Shown piece after piece: positions 9,125 through 18,059 of a stretch of DNA of 42,282 bases; within the stretch, counting starts at the first letter, position 1; each line of letters begins with the position of its first letter. The stretch lies in assembly GCA_947492175.1 (NCBI GenBank), contig CANLMQ010000045.1, forward strand, positions 1-42,282, in the 5' to 3' direction. Under the pieces are notes generated by a model, which saw nothing but the letters and a program-made list of their open reading frames with translations, did no database searches and had not been told where the DNA came from. Origin of the DNA: an uncultured Draconibacterium sp. Its GTDB lineage: Bacteria; Bacteroidota; Bacteroidia; Bacteroidales; Prolixibacteraceae. Made by a program: the position numbers and the translations under genes.

Positions 9125-10717
9125 ATGGCTGATACTAAAAAAATTAAGACTGCTTTGATTTCGGTCTTTCACAAAGAAAACCTAGATAAGATTGTTACCA
9201 AACTAAACGACTTGGGTGTTAAGATTTTAAGTACTGGTGGTACAAAAAGTTTTATCGAAGGTCTGGGCGTAGAAGTAACCTCTGTTGAAAGTTTAACCGG
9301 TTATCCTTCCATCCTTGGTGGACGTGTTAAAACATTACATCCGAAAGTATTTGGTGGAATTTTGTCGCGTCGTGATAACCAGGGAGATGTAAGCCAGTTA
9401 ACTGAATATGAAATTCCTGAAATCGATTTGGTTATTGTTGATTTGTATCCGTTTGAAGATACTGTTGCTTCAGGTGCTGACGAGCAGGATATTATCGAAA
9501 AAATAGATATCGGTGGAATTTCATTGATCCGTGCTGCAGCTAAAAACTTCAAAGACGTGGTAATTGTTCCATCGCAAAACGAATACGAGCCACTTCTTAG
9601 TCATTTGGAAAAAAATAATGGAGAATTTACTATGGCCGAACGTAAATGGTTTGCCGGAAGAGCATTCGGAGTATCTTCGCATTACGATTCTGCCATTTTT
9701 AGCTATTTTAACGAAGGAGTTGATGCAGGAACTGAACGGATCAGTCTGAATGACGGAGAAGTTTTACGTTATGGAGAAAATCCACACCAGGCAGCCACAT
9801 TTTTTAAATTTAATAATTCTAGTGAAGGAGTTTCTCTGGCCGATGCGCAGGTACTACAGGGGAAAGCGCTTTCGTATAATAACATGCTCGATGCAGATGC
9901 AGCATGGAAATCAGCCAGCGATGCCTATCATGCAGTAACACATTTGGAGAATAAAGTAGCCGTTTCAGTAGTGAAACACTTAAACCCTTGTGGCTTGGCG
10001 GTTACCAACAACATTATTGAGTCGCTTGATCTGGCCTGGGCAGGTGATCCGATAAGTGCATTTGGCAGCATTATATGTTTTACTGATAACGTAACCCGGG
10101 AAGTAGCCGAGTGGTTTGGGAAGAAATTTGTGGAGATTATTATTGCTCCTGAGTTTACCGACGAGGCTCTGGAAGTGTTCGGCAAGAAGAAAAATCTACG
10201 ATTGCTGGTTACTCCCGTGAAAAACGAAATAACAAACGAAAAATTATTCCGTTCGATAAGTGGTGGAATGCTGGTTCAGGATGAAGATGAAGGATTGGAT
10301 ACTGAATTAAAAACAGTCACCAAGAAAGAGTTTGAAACTGGCAAAGTGAATTTGGCTAAATTTGGAACAGTGGCATGCAAACACTTAAAAAGTAATGCAA
10401 TTGCAGTTGTAACCGAAAATGAAAACGGAGCTTTCTGGTTAACAGGAGCAGGAATGGGACAACCAAACCGTCTGGATAGTTTACGTTATTTAACTATGCC
10501 GCGTTTTAACTTAAAAGACGGATTGGATATTGAAAATTCGGTACTTATTTCAGATGCATTTTTTCCATTCCGCGACAGTATTGAAGCTGCCAACGAATAT
10601 GGCGTAAAATACATTATTGAACCGGGTGGAAGTATCCGCGACGAAGAGGTGATTGAAGCTTGTAATGAGTTTGGCATTGCAATGGCCTTTACAGGACGCA
10701 GACACTTCAGACATTAA
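9125..10717 (+). CDS. purH: Bifunctional AICAR formyltransferase / IMP cyclohydrolase PurH
   Basis: A 530-residue enzyme carrying out the last two steps of de novo purine synthesis: AICAR + 10-formyl-THF to FAICAR, then cyclisation to IMP. The N-terminal MGS-like IMP cyclohydrolase domain (about 1-195) shows STGGTKSF (36-43) and GRVKTLHPKVFGGIL (66-80). The AICAR transformylase domain (about 205-530) shows LRYGENPHQ (214-222) and the catalytic Lys-His pair K284-H285 in KHLNPCGLA, ending TGRRHFRH as usual for the family. Length is slightly above the E. coli enzyme. The ATG at 9125 fits the domain start. It is followed 39 bp later by mreB on the same strand, a short gap that allows cotranscription. 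Confidence 0.97.
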   Translation: MADTKKIKTALISVFHKENLDKIVTKLNDLGVKILSTGGTKSFIEGLGVEVTSVESLTGYPSILGGRVKTLHPKVFGGILSRRDNQGDVSQLTEYEIPEIDLVIVDLYPFEDTVASGADEQDIIEKIDIGGISLIRAAAKNFKDVVIVPSQNEYEPLLSHLEKNNGEFTMAERKWFAGRAFGVSSHYDSAIFSYFNEGVDAGTERISLNDGEVLRYGENPHQAATFFKFNNSSEGVSLADAQVLQGKALSYNNMLDADAAWKSASDAYHAVTHLENKVAVSVVKHLNPCGLAVTNNIIESLDLAWAGDPISAFGSIICFTDNVTREVAEWFGKKFVEIIIAPEFTDEALEVFGKKKNLRLLVTPVKNEITNEKLFRSISGGMLVQDEDEGLDTELKTVTKKEFETGKVNLAKFGTVACKHLKSNAIAVVTENENGAFWLTGAGMGQPNRLDSLRYLTMPRFNLKDGLDIENSVLISDAFFPFRDSIEAANEYGVKYIIEPGGSIRDEEVIEACNEFGIAMAFTGRRHFRH

Positions 10718-10756
10718 AATACAAGAGTATGCACAAGATAAACAGCTAAATATTTT

Positions 10757-11779
10757 ATGGGTTTATTTTCATTTTTAACGCAAGAAATTGCAATGGACCT
10801 TGGAACGGCCAACACAATTATCATACACAATGATAAAATTGTTGTTGACGAGCCTTCGATTGTAGCTATCGATTTAAAAACCGAAAAATTGGTTGCAATA
10901 GGAGAAAAAGCAAGGCAAATGCAGGGGAAAACACATGCAAATTTGAAGACAATCAGGCCATTGCGAGATGGCGTGATTGCCGACTTTAATGCTGCAGAAC
11001 AGATGATACGGGGAATGATTAAAATGATAAATCCAAAGTCGAGGATGTTTTCTCCGGCGCTAAAATTGGTTATCTGCATTCCTTCTGGAAGTACCGAAGT
11101 TGAAATCCGTGCAGTTCGCGACTCGTCGGAACATGCCGGAGGACGCGAGGTGTACATGATATACGAACCTTTGGCTGCGGCCATTGGTATTGGTCTTGAC
11201 GTAGAAGCACCCGAAGGAAACATGGTAGTAGATATTGGTGGTGGAACTACCGAAATTGCCGTTATTTCTTTGGGAGGTATTGTTACAAATAAATCAATCC
11301 GTATTGCCGGCGATGATTTAACAGCCGATATTATGGAATATATGCGTCACCAGCACAATATTAAGATTGGTGAACGTACGGCAGAGGAAATTAAAATTCA
11401 TGTGGGCTCTGCTTTATCGCAGTTAAAAGAACCACCGGCCGATTACGTAGTGCAGGGACCAAACCAGATGACAGCATTGCCAATAGAGGTGCCGGTTTCG
11501 TATCAGGAAATTGCACACTGTCTGGAAAAATCGATTTCGAAAATTGAAACAGCTGTGTTAAGTGCTTTGGAACAAACTCCGCCAGAATTGTATGCCGATA
11601 TTGTTGTGAAAGGAATTTGGCTGGCAGGCGGTGGAGCACTGTTAAAAGGTTTGGATAAACGATTGACAGATAAAATCGGAATTCCTTTCCACATTGCGGA
11701 AGATCCATTAAGAGCAGTTGTTCGGGGAACGGGTATCGCATTGAAAAATGTAGATAACTTCTCGTTCCTTATTCGATAA
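10757..11779 (+). CDS. mreB: Rod shape-determining protein MreB
   Basis: A 340-residue actin homologue that forms membrane-associated filaments and positions the cell-wall elongation machinery. Actin-fold nucleotide motifs are clear: phosphate-1 loop DLGTANT (14-20), phosphate-2 loop DIGGGTTEIAV (159-169) and the adenosine motif LAGGGALLKGLD near residue 290. The N terminus MGLFSFLTQEIAM has the short amphipathic/hydrophobic leader typical of MreB. Length is standard. It is the first gene of mreB-mreC-mreD-mrdA-rodA, the full elongasome set, and is 20 bp ahead of mreC. Confidence 0.97.
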   Translation: MGLFSFLTQEIAMDLGTANTIIIHNDKIVVDEPSIVAIDLKTEKLVAIGEKARQMQGKTHANLKTIRPLRDGVIADFNAAEQMIRGMIKMINPKSRMFSPALKLVICIPSGSTEVEIRAVRDSSEHAGGREVYMIYEPLAAAIGIGLDVEAPEGNMVVDIGGGTTEIAVISLGGIVTNKSIRIAGDDLTADIMEYMRHQHNIKIGERTAEEIKIHVGSALSQLKEPPADYVVQGPNQMTALPIEVPVSYQEIAHCLEKSISKIETAVLSALEQTPPELYADIVVKGIWLAGGGALLKGLDKRLTDKIGIPFHIAEDPLRAVVRGTGIALKNVDNFSFLIR

Positions 11780-11799
11780 CCAACAGTTTGTATATGTAA

Positions 11800-12636
11800 A
11801 TGCGAAGTCTCCTTAGATTCCTTGTTAGAAATTATGCATTTCTGCTTTTTCTGTTTTTAGAAGTAGTTTCTTTGGTGCTTGTATTTAACTATAACAATTT
11901 TCAGAAATCCCGGTTCCTGAATTCTTCCAACTATATTTCGGGCAGTTTATATAGTGCTGTAAACTCCGTGTTTCAGTATTTCGATCTGGCAAGAGTAAAT
12001 AAACAATTGGTCGAAGAAAATGCCATGTTGCACACACAGCTGCAATTAGGTATTTCAAAATATGGACTTGTTTCAGATACTTTTGGTAATGTTGTTATAG
12101 AGAGTGATACTACGTTTCGGTTTACTCCGGCCCGCGTTATCAACAACTCGGTAAATAAGCAGCAAAACTATATTACCATAAATAAAGGGCGTAAACATGG
12201 AATTAAACCCGATCAGGGAATTCTTGCGCCTCAGGGAATTGTCGGTGTAATAACAAGCGTATCAGAGTCCTATTCAACTGGATTGTCATTGCTTAACCCG
12301 CGCTGGAATGTATCGGCAAAACTGCAAAAGAGTGGCTTTTACGGATCGTTGGCATGGGATGGCGAAAATTACCAGATAGCTGATTTGCTCGAAATCCCGT
12401 TTCATGTTAAGCTGGAAGTTGGCGATACCATTGTAACCAGTGGTTATTCTTCCATTTTTCCGGAAGGATTATTAATTGGCGTGGTTGACGAATTCCAACA
12501 GCCGGAGGGCGAAAATTACTATGCTATCAAAGTGCGGCTTTCAACAGATTTTAAATCAATAAGATATGTTGAAATTATTGAGAATACAAAAAAGGAAGAA
12601 CTAAATAATCTGGAAAATAATAAGATAGATGGGTAG
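11800..12636 (+). CDS. mreC: Rod shape-determining protein MreC
   Basis: A 278-residue bitopic inner-membrane protein. One N-terminal membrane helix (about 10-30, YAFLLFLFLEVVSLVLVF), a periplasmic coiled-coil stretch (about 65-85, ARVNKQLVEENAMLHTQLQL), and a two-lobed beta domain containing the typical INKGRKHGIKPDQGI, GVVG-like GIVGVIT and VTSGYSSIFPEGLLIG motifs. It links the MreB filament to PBP2/RodA outside the membrane. Its last 8 bases overlap the start of mreD, indicating translational coupling. Confidence 0.93.
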   Translation: MRSLLRFLVRNYAFLLFLFLEVVSLVLVFNYNNFQKSRFLNSSNYISGSLYSAVNSVFQYFDLARVNKQLVEENAMLHTQLQLGISKYGLVSDTFGNVVIESDTTFRFTPARVINNSVNKQQNYITINKGRKHGIKPDQGILAPQGIVGVITSVSESYSTGLSLLNPRWNVSAKLQKSGFYGSLAWDGENYQIADLLEIPFHVKLEVGDTIVTSGYSSIFPEGLLIGVVDEFQQPEGENYYAIKVRLSTDFKSIRYVEIIENTKKEELNNLENNKIDG

Positions 12637-13132
12637 AATACTCATTAAATATGCAACAATATTTATTGTACTTGTATTGGTTCAGGTACTGTTTTTAAAT
12701 CAGGTTCAGTTTAGTGGATTTGCAAATCCTTACATCTATATTCTGTTTGTGATGCTTTTGCCAATCAGTTCTCCTAAATATGTGGTACTTATTTTGGCTT
12801 TTCTACTGGGTTTAAGTGTTGATATTTTCTCAAATACCCTGGGGATTCATGCAGTTGCAACTGTATTTATTGCCTACCTAAGGCCACTTGTAATTCGTTT
12901 AATAACCAATAGAGAAGAGGATATGTCGGACTATCCCGGGTTAAAACAGAATGGCATAGGCTGGTTTCTTTATTATACCACTTTATTGGTTGTTCTTCAT
13001 CATTCGGTATTGTTTTTTGTTGAGGTATTTACCTTTGCAAACTTTTGGGGAACTTTATCCCGAATTGCTGTTAGTTCGGTTTTTTCAATATTTGTAATAG
13101 TTTTAAGTCAGTTTATAGTATTTCGGGATTAA
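12629..13132 (+). CDS. mreD: Rod shape-determining protein MreD
   Basis: A 167-residue very hydrophobic protein with about five membrane helices, matching MreD in size, position and the GLSVDIFSNTLGIHA motif (DxxxxxxLG-type) around residues 61-75. It is the least conserved member of the elongasome and its assignment rests partly on context: it overlaps mreC by 8 bp and is followed 9 bp later by mrdA. Role: membrane partner that modulates MreC/PBP2 activity. Confidence 0.9.
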   Translation: MGRILIKYATIFIVLVLVQVLFLNQVQFSGFANPYIYILFVMLLPISSPKYVVLILAFLLGLSVDIFSNTLGIHAVATVFIAYLRPLVIRLITNREEDMSDYPGLKQNGIGWFLYYTTLLVVLHHSVLFFVEVFTFANFWGTLSRIAVSSVFSIFVIVLSQFIVFRD

Positions 13133-13141
13133 ATTTAAACA

Positions 13142-14950
13142 GTGAATAAATTATCGAATCGGAGTTATGTTATAGTTGCCATTTTTGCGATGGTGGCACT
13201 TATTTATGCCATTCTTCTTTTTCGTTTACAGGTGCTCGATTCCGATTACAAACAGTATGCAACCAATAATGTTTTGCGTCAGGTTGTTCAGTATCCGGCT
13301 CGGGGTTTAATATACGACAGGAACGGGAAACTTTTGGTATATAATAAAACGGCCTATGACTTGCTGATAACTCCTCGGGAAGTTGAAACATTCGATACGC
13401 TTTTATTTTGTAATTTGGTAGATATTGAGCGCGAGGATTTAGAGGAAAGGATACAAAAAGCGAAAAAATATTCCAGGTACAAACCTTCAATTCTGATAAA
13501 ACAAATTTCGCCCGATAACTTCGCAATCTTGCAGGAGCAACTCTATAAATTTAAGGGATTTCATTCGCAAACGAGGACACTGCGTGAATATACCAATCCG
13601 GTAGCAGCTCATGTGTTGGGTTATGTGGGCGAGGTTACAGGTAGAGATATACAACGTGATAAATATTATAAATCGGGAGATTATATCGGGCAGAGTGGAA
13701 TTGAGAAAACATACGAGAAGCAACTTCGCGGAACCAAAGGTGTGAAAAAATTTATGGTGGATGTGCATAACCGCATTCAGGGGAGTTTTAAAAACGGGGA
13801 GGAGGATAAACCAGCGGAGATTGGTAAAAACCTGGTTTCAACCATCGATCTTGATTTACAGCTATATGCCGAAAAACTCTTTCAGAATAAAAGAGGAGCA
13901 GTAGTTGCCATTGAACCCAAAACCGGTGAAGTACTTACAATGTTAAGTGCCCCAACCTATGATCCAGGATTATTGGTTGGCCGGGTAAGGGGCAAAAATT
14001 TTTCAACTTTGCTTGCCGACAGTCTTGAGCCGCTCTTTAATCGAGCTTTAATGGCCAAGTATCCTCCAGGTTCGACCTTCAAAATAATAAATACATTAAT
14101 CGGACTTCAAGAGGAGGTTATAAATACGAGTACCCGGTTTGCTTGTTACGGAAGAAGTTCAACTCCAATTCGTTGTACGCACGACCATGTGTCTCCGGCT
14201 AACGTGGTAGATGCAGTAAGGGAGTCGTGTAATCCTTTTTTGTGGAATACTTTCAGAGCAATCTTAAATAAGTTTAGTACATCGGCTGAGGGATTTAATG
14301 TATGGCGCGATTATGCAGTAAGGTTTGGTGTAGGACAGATGCTTAGTAAAGATTTTCCGAACGCGCTAAAAGGAGATTTGCCTTTACAGTCAACTTATGA
14401 TAATATTTATGGTAAAGGGCATTGGAATGCCTTAACTGTTCGTTCTTTGGCTATTGGACAGGGAGAGCTGGGAATTACACCTTTGCAAATGGTAAATTGT
14501 AGTGCAATATTTGCCAATCATGGCTATTATTACGAGCCACATGTTATTAAGGAAGTGGAGAATGATACTATAAGAAGCAGTGTAAAAAAGAAGCAGGAAG
14601 TTGGCATTGATGAAAAACATTTTCTACCCATACTTCAGGGAATGGCACAAGTGGCCCAGGGGAGGATAAACCGCAGTGTACCGGGTGTTGAGTATTGCGG
14701 GAAAACAGGAACTATACAAAATCCGCATGGCGAAGACCATTCGGCCTATATTGCTTTTGCTCCGCGCAAAAATCCTCAAATAGCCATTTTTGTTTATGTT
14801 GAAAATGGCGGATATGGATCTATTCATGCTGCGCCTATTGCCAGTTTATTGATGGAGAAATACCTGAATGATACGATTGCAACATATCGTTTGCCATATG
14901 AGAAACAGATGATAGAAGCCAATTTATTAGATCCAAATCAAACCCGGTAA
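13142..14950 (+). CDS. mrdA: Penicillin-binding protein 2 (elongation transpeptidase)
   Basis: A 602-residue class B PBP that cross-links peptidoglycan during side-wall growth. One N-terminal membrane helix (about 9-28), a pedestal/dimerisation domain, and a transpeptidase domain with all three catalytic motifs: S311-T-F-K314 (SxxK, in PPGSTFK), S362-C-N364 (SxN) and K521-T-G523 (KTG). S311 is the acylated serine and the site hit by beta-lactams. Translation most likely begins at the GTG at 13142, 9 bp after mreD; no in-frame ATG gives a full membrane anchor. The stop codon abuts the ATG of rodA (TAAATG), so the pair is coupled. Confidence 0.95.
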   Translation: MNKLSNRSYVIVAIFAMVALIYAILLFRLQVLDSDYKQYATNNVLRQVVQYPARGLIYDRNGKLLVYNKTAYDLLITPREVETFDTLLFCNLVDIEREDLEERIQKAKKYSRYKPSILIKQISPDNFAILQEQLYKFKGFHSQTRTLREYTNPVAAHVLGYVGEVTGRDIQRDKYYKSGDYIGQSGIEKTYEKQLRGTKGVKKFMVDVHNRIQGSFKNGEEDKPAEIGKNLVSTIDLDLQLYAEKLFQNKRGAVVAIEPKTGEVLTMLSAPTYDPGLLVGRVRGKNFSTLLADSLEPLFNRALMAKYPPGSTFKIINTLIGLQEEVINTSTRFACYGRSSTPIRCTHDHVSPANVVDAVRESCNPFLWNTFRAILNKFSTSAEGFNVWRDYAVRFGVGQMLSKDFPNALKGDLPLQSTYDNIYGKGHWNALTVRSLAIGQGELGITPLQMVNCSAIFANHGYYYEPHVIKEVENDTIRSSVKKKQEVGIDEKHFLPILQGMAQVAQGRINRSVPGVEYCGKTGTIQNPHGEDHSAYIAFAPRKNPQIAIFVYVENGGYGSIHAAPIASLLMEKYLNDTIATYRLPYEKQMIEANLLDPNQTR

Positions 14951-16378
14951 ATGCCAAGAAGAAATAACATATTAGCAAATATTGACTGGTTAACAGTAAT
15001 GCTTTATCTGTTAATGATATTTTTAGGCTGGTTTAATATTTATGCGGCACTGTACAGCGACGAGCATAATAGCATTTTCGACATATCACAACAATATGGA
15101 AAGCAATTGATGTGGATTGGCGCTTCGGCTGTTTTAGCACTGATAATAATGCTTTTAGAGGTAAATTTTTATGTGTTTTTTTCCTATATAATTTATGGGG
15201 CATTAATGATTTTGTTGTTGTTAGTACCTTTTATCGGAAAGGAGATTAATGGCGCACGGTCGTGGTTTCAATTGGGGCCAATTGCATTCCAGCCTTCTGA
15301 ATTTGCTAAGTTTGCCACAGCCTTGGCCTTGGCACGTTACATGAGTTCGTATGGTTTTAAACTGCAAAAACCAAAATCGATAATAACCATTGCCGCCATA
15401 ATATTCTTGCCTATAGCTGTTATAATATTGCAAAACGATACCGGATCGGCCTTGGTTTATTTCTCATTTGTTCTGGTATTATACCGTGAGGGACTTTCAG
15501 GAGTTGTTTTGTTTTTTGGAACGTTGATTGCCTTGCTTTTTGTGCTGGCTCTGGTTTTGTCAAACCTAACGCTATCAATTATTCTTGTGTCGATTGTGTT
15601 GGTTATGTATTTAATATTTAATCTGAAATTCAAACAGTTTGTTCATGTTTTTATGATTTATGCCGGAAGTATACTTGCATTGGTACTAATAGGTTTGGTT
15701 ATAAAAACAAATTTCGAAATTGAAGTTTTTATTTTAGTTGGTGCGGTTGTAGCATCCTTAATTGTGTTGTATACAAGTATAAAACGCAGGCTGACAAACT
15801 ATACAAAAATTGCTATTGTTTTTATTGGTGCAGTTCTGTTTACTATTTCGGTTGATTATGGTTTCGAGAATTTCCTTGAGCCCCATCAAAAGGTTCGTAT
15901 AAACGAACTTTTGGGCATTGAGTCGAATCCTCAAGGAGCTGGTTATCACGTCAATCAAAGTAAAATTGCAATTGGTTCAGGGGGTGTTTGGGGAAAAGGT
16001 TATTTGCAGGGAACTCAAACCAAATTTGATTTTGTACCGGAGCAGAGTACCGATTTTATTTTCTGTACAGTAGGCGAAGAATGGGGATTTGCAGGAACAT
16101 TTATGGTGATTGTACTGTTTCTCATATTTTTTGTTCGATTGGTATGGCTGGCCGAACGGCAACGCTCCACGTTTTCCCGAATATACGGATATTCAGTGGT
16201 GGTAATTCTGTTCTTTCATTTTATGGTAAATATTGGGATGACGATCGGCGTAATGCCTGTTATTGGTATTCCGCTTCCTTTTTTTAGTTACGGAGGTTCT
16301 TCATTGTGGTCATTCACTATTCTTCTTTTTATTTTTATCCGGCTTGATGCAAGTCGTCTGGAGCAGTTATCCGGTTGA
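14951..16378 (+). CDS. rodA: Peptidoglycan glycosyltransferase RodA (SEDS family)
   Basis: A 475-residue polytopic membrane protein of the SEDS family that polymerises lipid II together with PBP2. At least ten hydrophobic helices are visible. Family signatures include the GARSWFQLGPIAFQPSEFAK loop (residues about 99-118) and the C-terminal GIPLPFFSYGGSS motif (about 438-450), with the HVNQSKIAIGSGG...GTQTKFDFVPEQSTDF extracellular loop before it. It is longer than E. coli RodA (370) because of extra hydrophobic sequence around residues 200-290, a feature I have seen in Bacteroidota RodA. Last gene of the elongasome cluster; no clear terminator hairpin follows. Confidence 0.95.
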   Translation: MPRRNNILANIDWLTVMLYLLMIFLGWFNIYAALYSDEHNSIFDISQQYGKQLMWIGASAVLALIIMLLEVNFYVFFSYIIYGALMILLLLVPFIGKEINGARSWFQLGPIAFQPSEFAKFATALALARYMSSYGFKLQKPKSIITIAAIIFLPIAVIILQNDTGSALVYFSFVLVLYREGLSGVVLFFGTLIALLFVLALVLSNLTLSIILVSIVLVMYLIFNLKFKQFVHVFMIYAGSILALVLIGLVIKTNFEIEVFILVGAVVASLIVLYTSIKRRLTNYTKIAIVFIGAVLFTISVDYGFENFLEPHQKVRINELLGIESNPQGAGYHVNQSKIAIGSGGVWGKGYLQGTQTKFDFVPEQSTDFIFCTVGEEWGFAGTFMVIVLFLIFFVRLVWLAERQRSTFSRIYGYSVVVILFFHFMVNIGMTIGVMPVIGIPLPFFSYGGSSLWSFTILLFIFIRLDASRLEQLSG

Positions 16379-16433
16379 TTATCTTTTGTTTGGTAAGCTT
16401 TTTTATAACATTTTTTCTCTTCCCTATTTTTTT

Positions 16434-16441
16434 TATCTTTG
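16434..16441 (+). promoter_or_regulatory. Putative promoter -7 element for the KamA-like gene
   Basis: TATCTTTG matches TAnnTTTG. It lies about 200 nt before the likely start codon at 16643, so the mRNA would have a leader near 190 nt. No good -33 TTTG is seen at the normal spacing. Confidence 0.4.
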
Positions 16442-16523
16442 CGTCACTTAAAAAAAGTAGGTAAAAATTCAGGGGGAAGAGTTTTTCCTATTAGGGTAAA
16501 TAAACAAATAAAATAATAAAATA

Positions 16524-16553
16524 GTTCTTTTAAATCCTATGGGACAAAAGAAC
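16524..16553 (+). promoter_or_regulatory. Inverted repeat in the leader of the KamA-like gene
   Basis: GTTCTTTT (16524-16531) and AAAAGAAC (16546-16553) form a perfect 8-bp stem with a 14-nt loop. Just downstream, ACGTT (16562-16566) and AACGT (16577-16581) can form a short second stem followed by TTTTTA. Together they lie in the 264-bp gene-free stretch 16379-16642. They could be a leader structure or attenuator. No known riboswitch class was recognised. Confidence 0.35.
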
Positions 16554-16642
16554 CACTTTAGACGTTTGTACAGACTAACGTTTTTATTTAAGTGCGTTCT
16601 GGTGATGCGCAATGCATTTGTCTCAGTAAAATAATTAAGCAC

Positions 16643-17938
16643 ATGAAATATATTCCTTATTCTCTTCATAATTTTAGACAGATACCGCAGATGGAGTTTT
16701 TGACAGAAGAGCAGAAACAGGAGATTGAAGTAGTAGGAACGGTATTGCCTTTTAAAACAGATAATTATGTAGTTGATGAATTAATTGACTGGGCTAATTT
16801 CAAAAAAGATCCGTTTTTTATTTTAAACTTTCCACAGCGCGAAATGCTTGATGAAGTAAGTTATAACAAAGTAGATTCTTTGTTAAAATCCAATGCACCG
16901 CGAAACATTATTCAGGAAGAGGTAAAAAAAATAAGGCTTAAGTTAAATCCAAATCCAGCAGGGCAGGAAAGTAATGTTCCTGAATTTCAGGGAAAAAGAT
17001 TAAATGGAATTCAACATAAGTACCGCGAAATTATGTTGTTTTTCCCAACTCAGGGTCAAACCTGTCATGCATATTGTACATTTTGTTTCAGGTGGCCGCA
17101 GTTTGCTCTTAACGATTTTAAATTTGCCATGAAAGAGGCAGATACCATGGTGGAATATTTAAAGGCCAATCCTCATATTACCGATGTTCTTTTTACCGGA
17201 GGAGATCCTGCCATAATGAAAACCCGCTTTTTCGAAGCTTACTTTAATGCTTTGTTAGAGGCAGATCTTCCGAACTTGAAAAATATTCGAATTGGTACAA
17301 AATCGTTGGCATACTGGCCTTACCGATACACAACCGACGATGATGCGGATGATTTGTTGCGTTTGTTTGAAAAGGTGAAAAAGCACGGAATTAATATTGC
17401 AATGATGGCGCATTTTAATCACCCGCGCGAACTACAAACCGATGCCGTTAAATTAGCTGTAAAACGTTTAATTGCAGCAGGAGTACAAATTCGCTCGCAA
17501 TCGCCGCTGTTACGAAATATAAACGACAATGCCGAAATTTGGGCTGAAAATTGGAAAGAACAGGTAAAACAGGGAATAATTCCATATTATATGTTTATTG
17601 CCCGTGATACCGGAGCGCAGGATTATTTTGCAGTTACCTTGAACAGGGCGTGGCAAATATACCGAAACGCATACAACCATGTTAGTGGTATTTGCCGTAC
17701 AGTAAAAGGTCCAAGTATGTCGTGTAATCCAGGGAAAGTACAGGTTGTTGGTGTAAGCGAAATTAAAGGCGAAAAAGTATTTGTTCTCAATTTCCTTCAG
17801 GGAAGAGACCCCAATTGGGTAGGTAAGCCATTTTTTGCTAAATATGATCCTGATGCCATTTGGTTTGATGATCTTGAACCGGCTTTTAATGAAGATAATT
17901 TCTTTTTCGAAGAGTCGTTTATTGAACTCTTGGCCTGA
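16643..17938 (+). CDS. KamA-family radical SAM protein (lysine 2,3-aminomutase-like)
   Basis: A 431-residue cytoplasmic protein of the PLP-dependent radical SAM aminomutase family. The [4Fe-4S]-binding CxxxCxxC is at C141, C145 and C148; the SAM-binding GGD is at 186-188 (FTGGDPA). AHFNHPREL (256-264) and SQSPLLRNIND (285-295) match conserved aminomutase segments. The PLP lysine is probably K365 in CNPGKVQVV, but the surrounding glycine-rich motif and the acidic residues that hold the lysine side chain in Clostridium lysine 2,3-aminomutase are not conserved, so the substrate may not be lysine. An in-frame ATG at 16592 would add 17 residues (MRSGDAQCICL...) with no family resemblance; the ATG at 16643 gives MKYIPYSLHNF and is preferred. 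It is monocistronic, followed by a strong terminator. Confidence 0.8.
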   Translation: MKYIPYSLHNFRQIPQMEFLTEEQKQEIEVVGTVLPFKTDNYVVDELIDWANFKKDPFFILNFPQREMLDEVSYNKVDSLLKSNAPRNIIQEEVKKIRLKLNPNPAGQESNVPEFQGKRLNGIQHKYREIMLFFPTQGQTCHAYCTFCFRWPQFALNDFKFAMKEADTMVEYLKANPHITDVLFTGGDPAIMKTRFFEAYFNALLEADLPNLKNIRIGTKSLAYWPYRYTTDDDADDLLRLFEKVKKHGINIAMMAHFNHPRELQTDAVKLAVKRLIAAGVQIRSQSPLLRNINDNAEIWAENWKEQVKQGIIPYYMFIARDTGAQDYFAVTLNRAWQIYRNAYNHVSGICRTVKGPSMSCNPGKVQVVGVSEIKGEKVFVLNFLQGRDPNWVGKPFFAKYDPDAIWFDDLEPAFNEDNFFFEESFIELLA

Positions 17939-17958
17939 TATTAAAATATATATATTTG

Positions 17959-17986
17959 AAAGCCCGGTTGAAAAATCGGGCTTTTT
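17959..17986 (+). terminator. Rho-independent terminator after the KamA-like gene
   Basis: AAAGCCCG (17959-17966) pairs with CGGGCTTT (17977-17984) around a 10-nt loop, continuing into T residues. It is 20 bp after the stop codon and may also act on the convergent gene ending at 18060. Confidence 0.85.
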
Positions 17987-18059
17987 AAATCAACAAATTC
18001 TTCGTGGCTTGCCGCGGTGATAGTTAACTTTAAGAATTTTCTTTATTGCCTTTCCCGAA

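Noticed and set aside
8944..9132. 62-codon plus-strand frame just before purH
   Set aside because: Low-complexity Phe/Asn/Tyr-rich translation, overlaps the purH promoter and start, and has no motif. Treated as chance.
10714..11223. 169-codon minus-strand frame over mreB
   Set aside because: Antisense shadow of a strongly conserved gene; no independent motif.
16592..16642. Upstream ATG extending the KamA-like protein by 17 residues
   Set aside because: The extension (MRSGDAQCICL...) has no family resemblance, and ATG 16643 gives a natural start.
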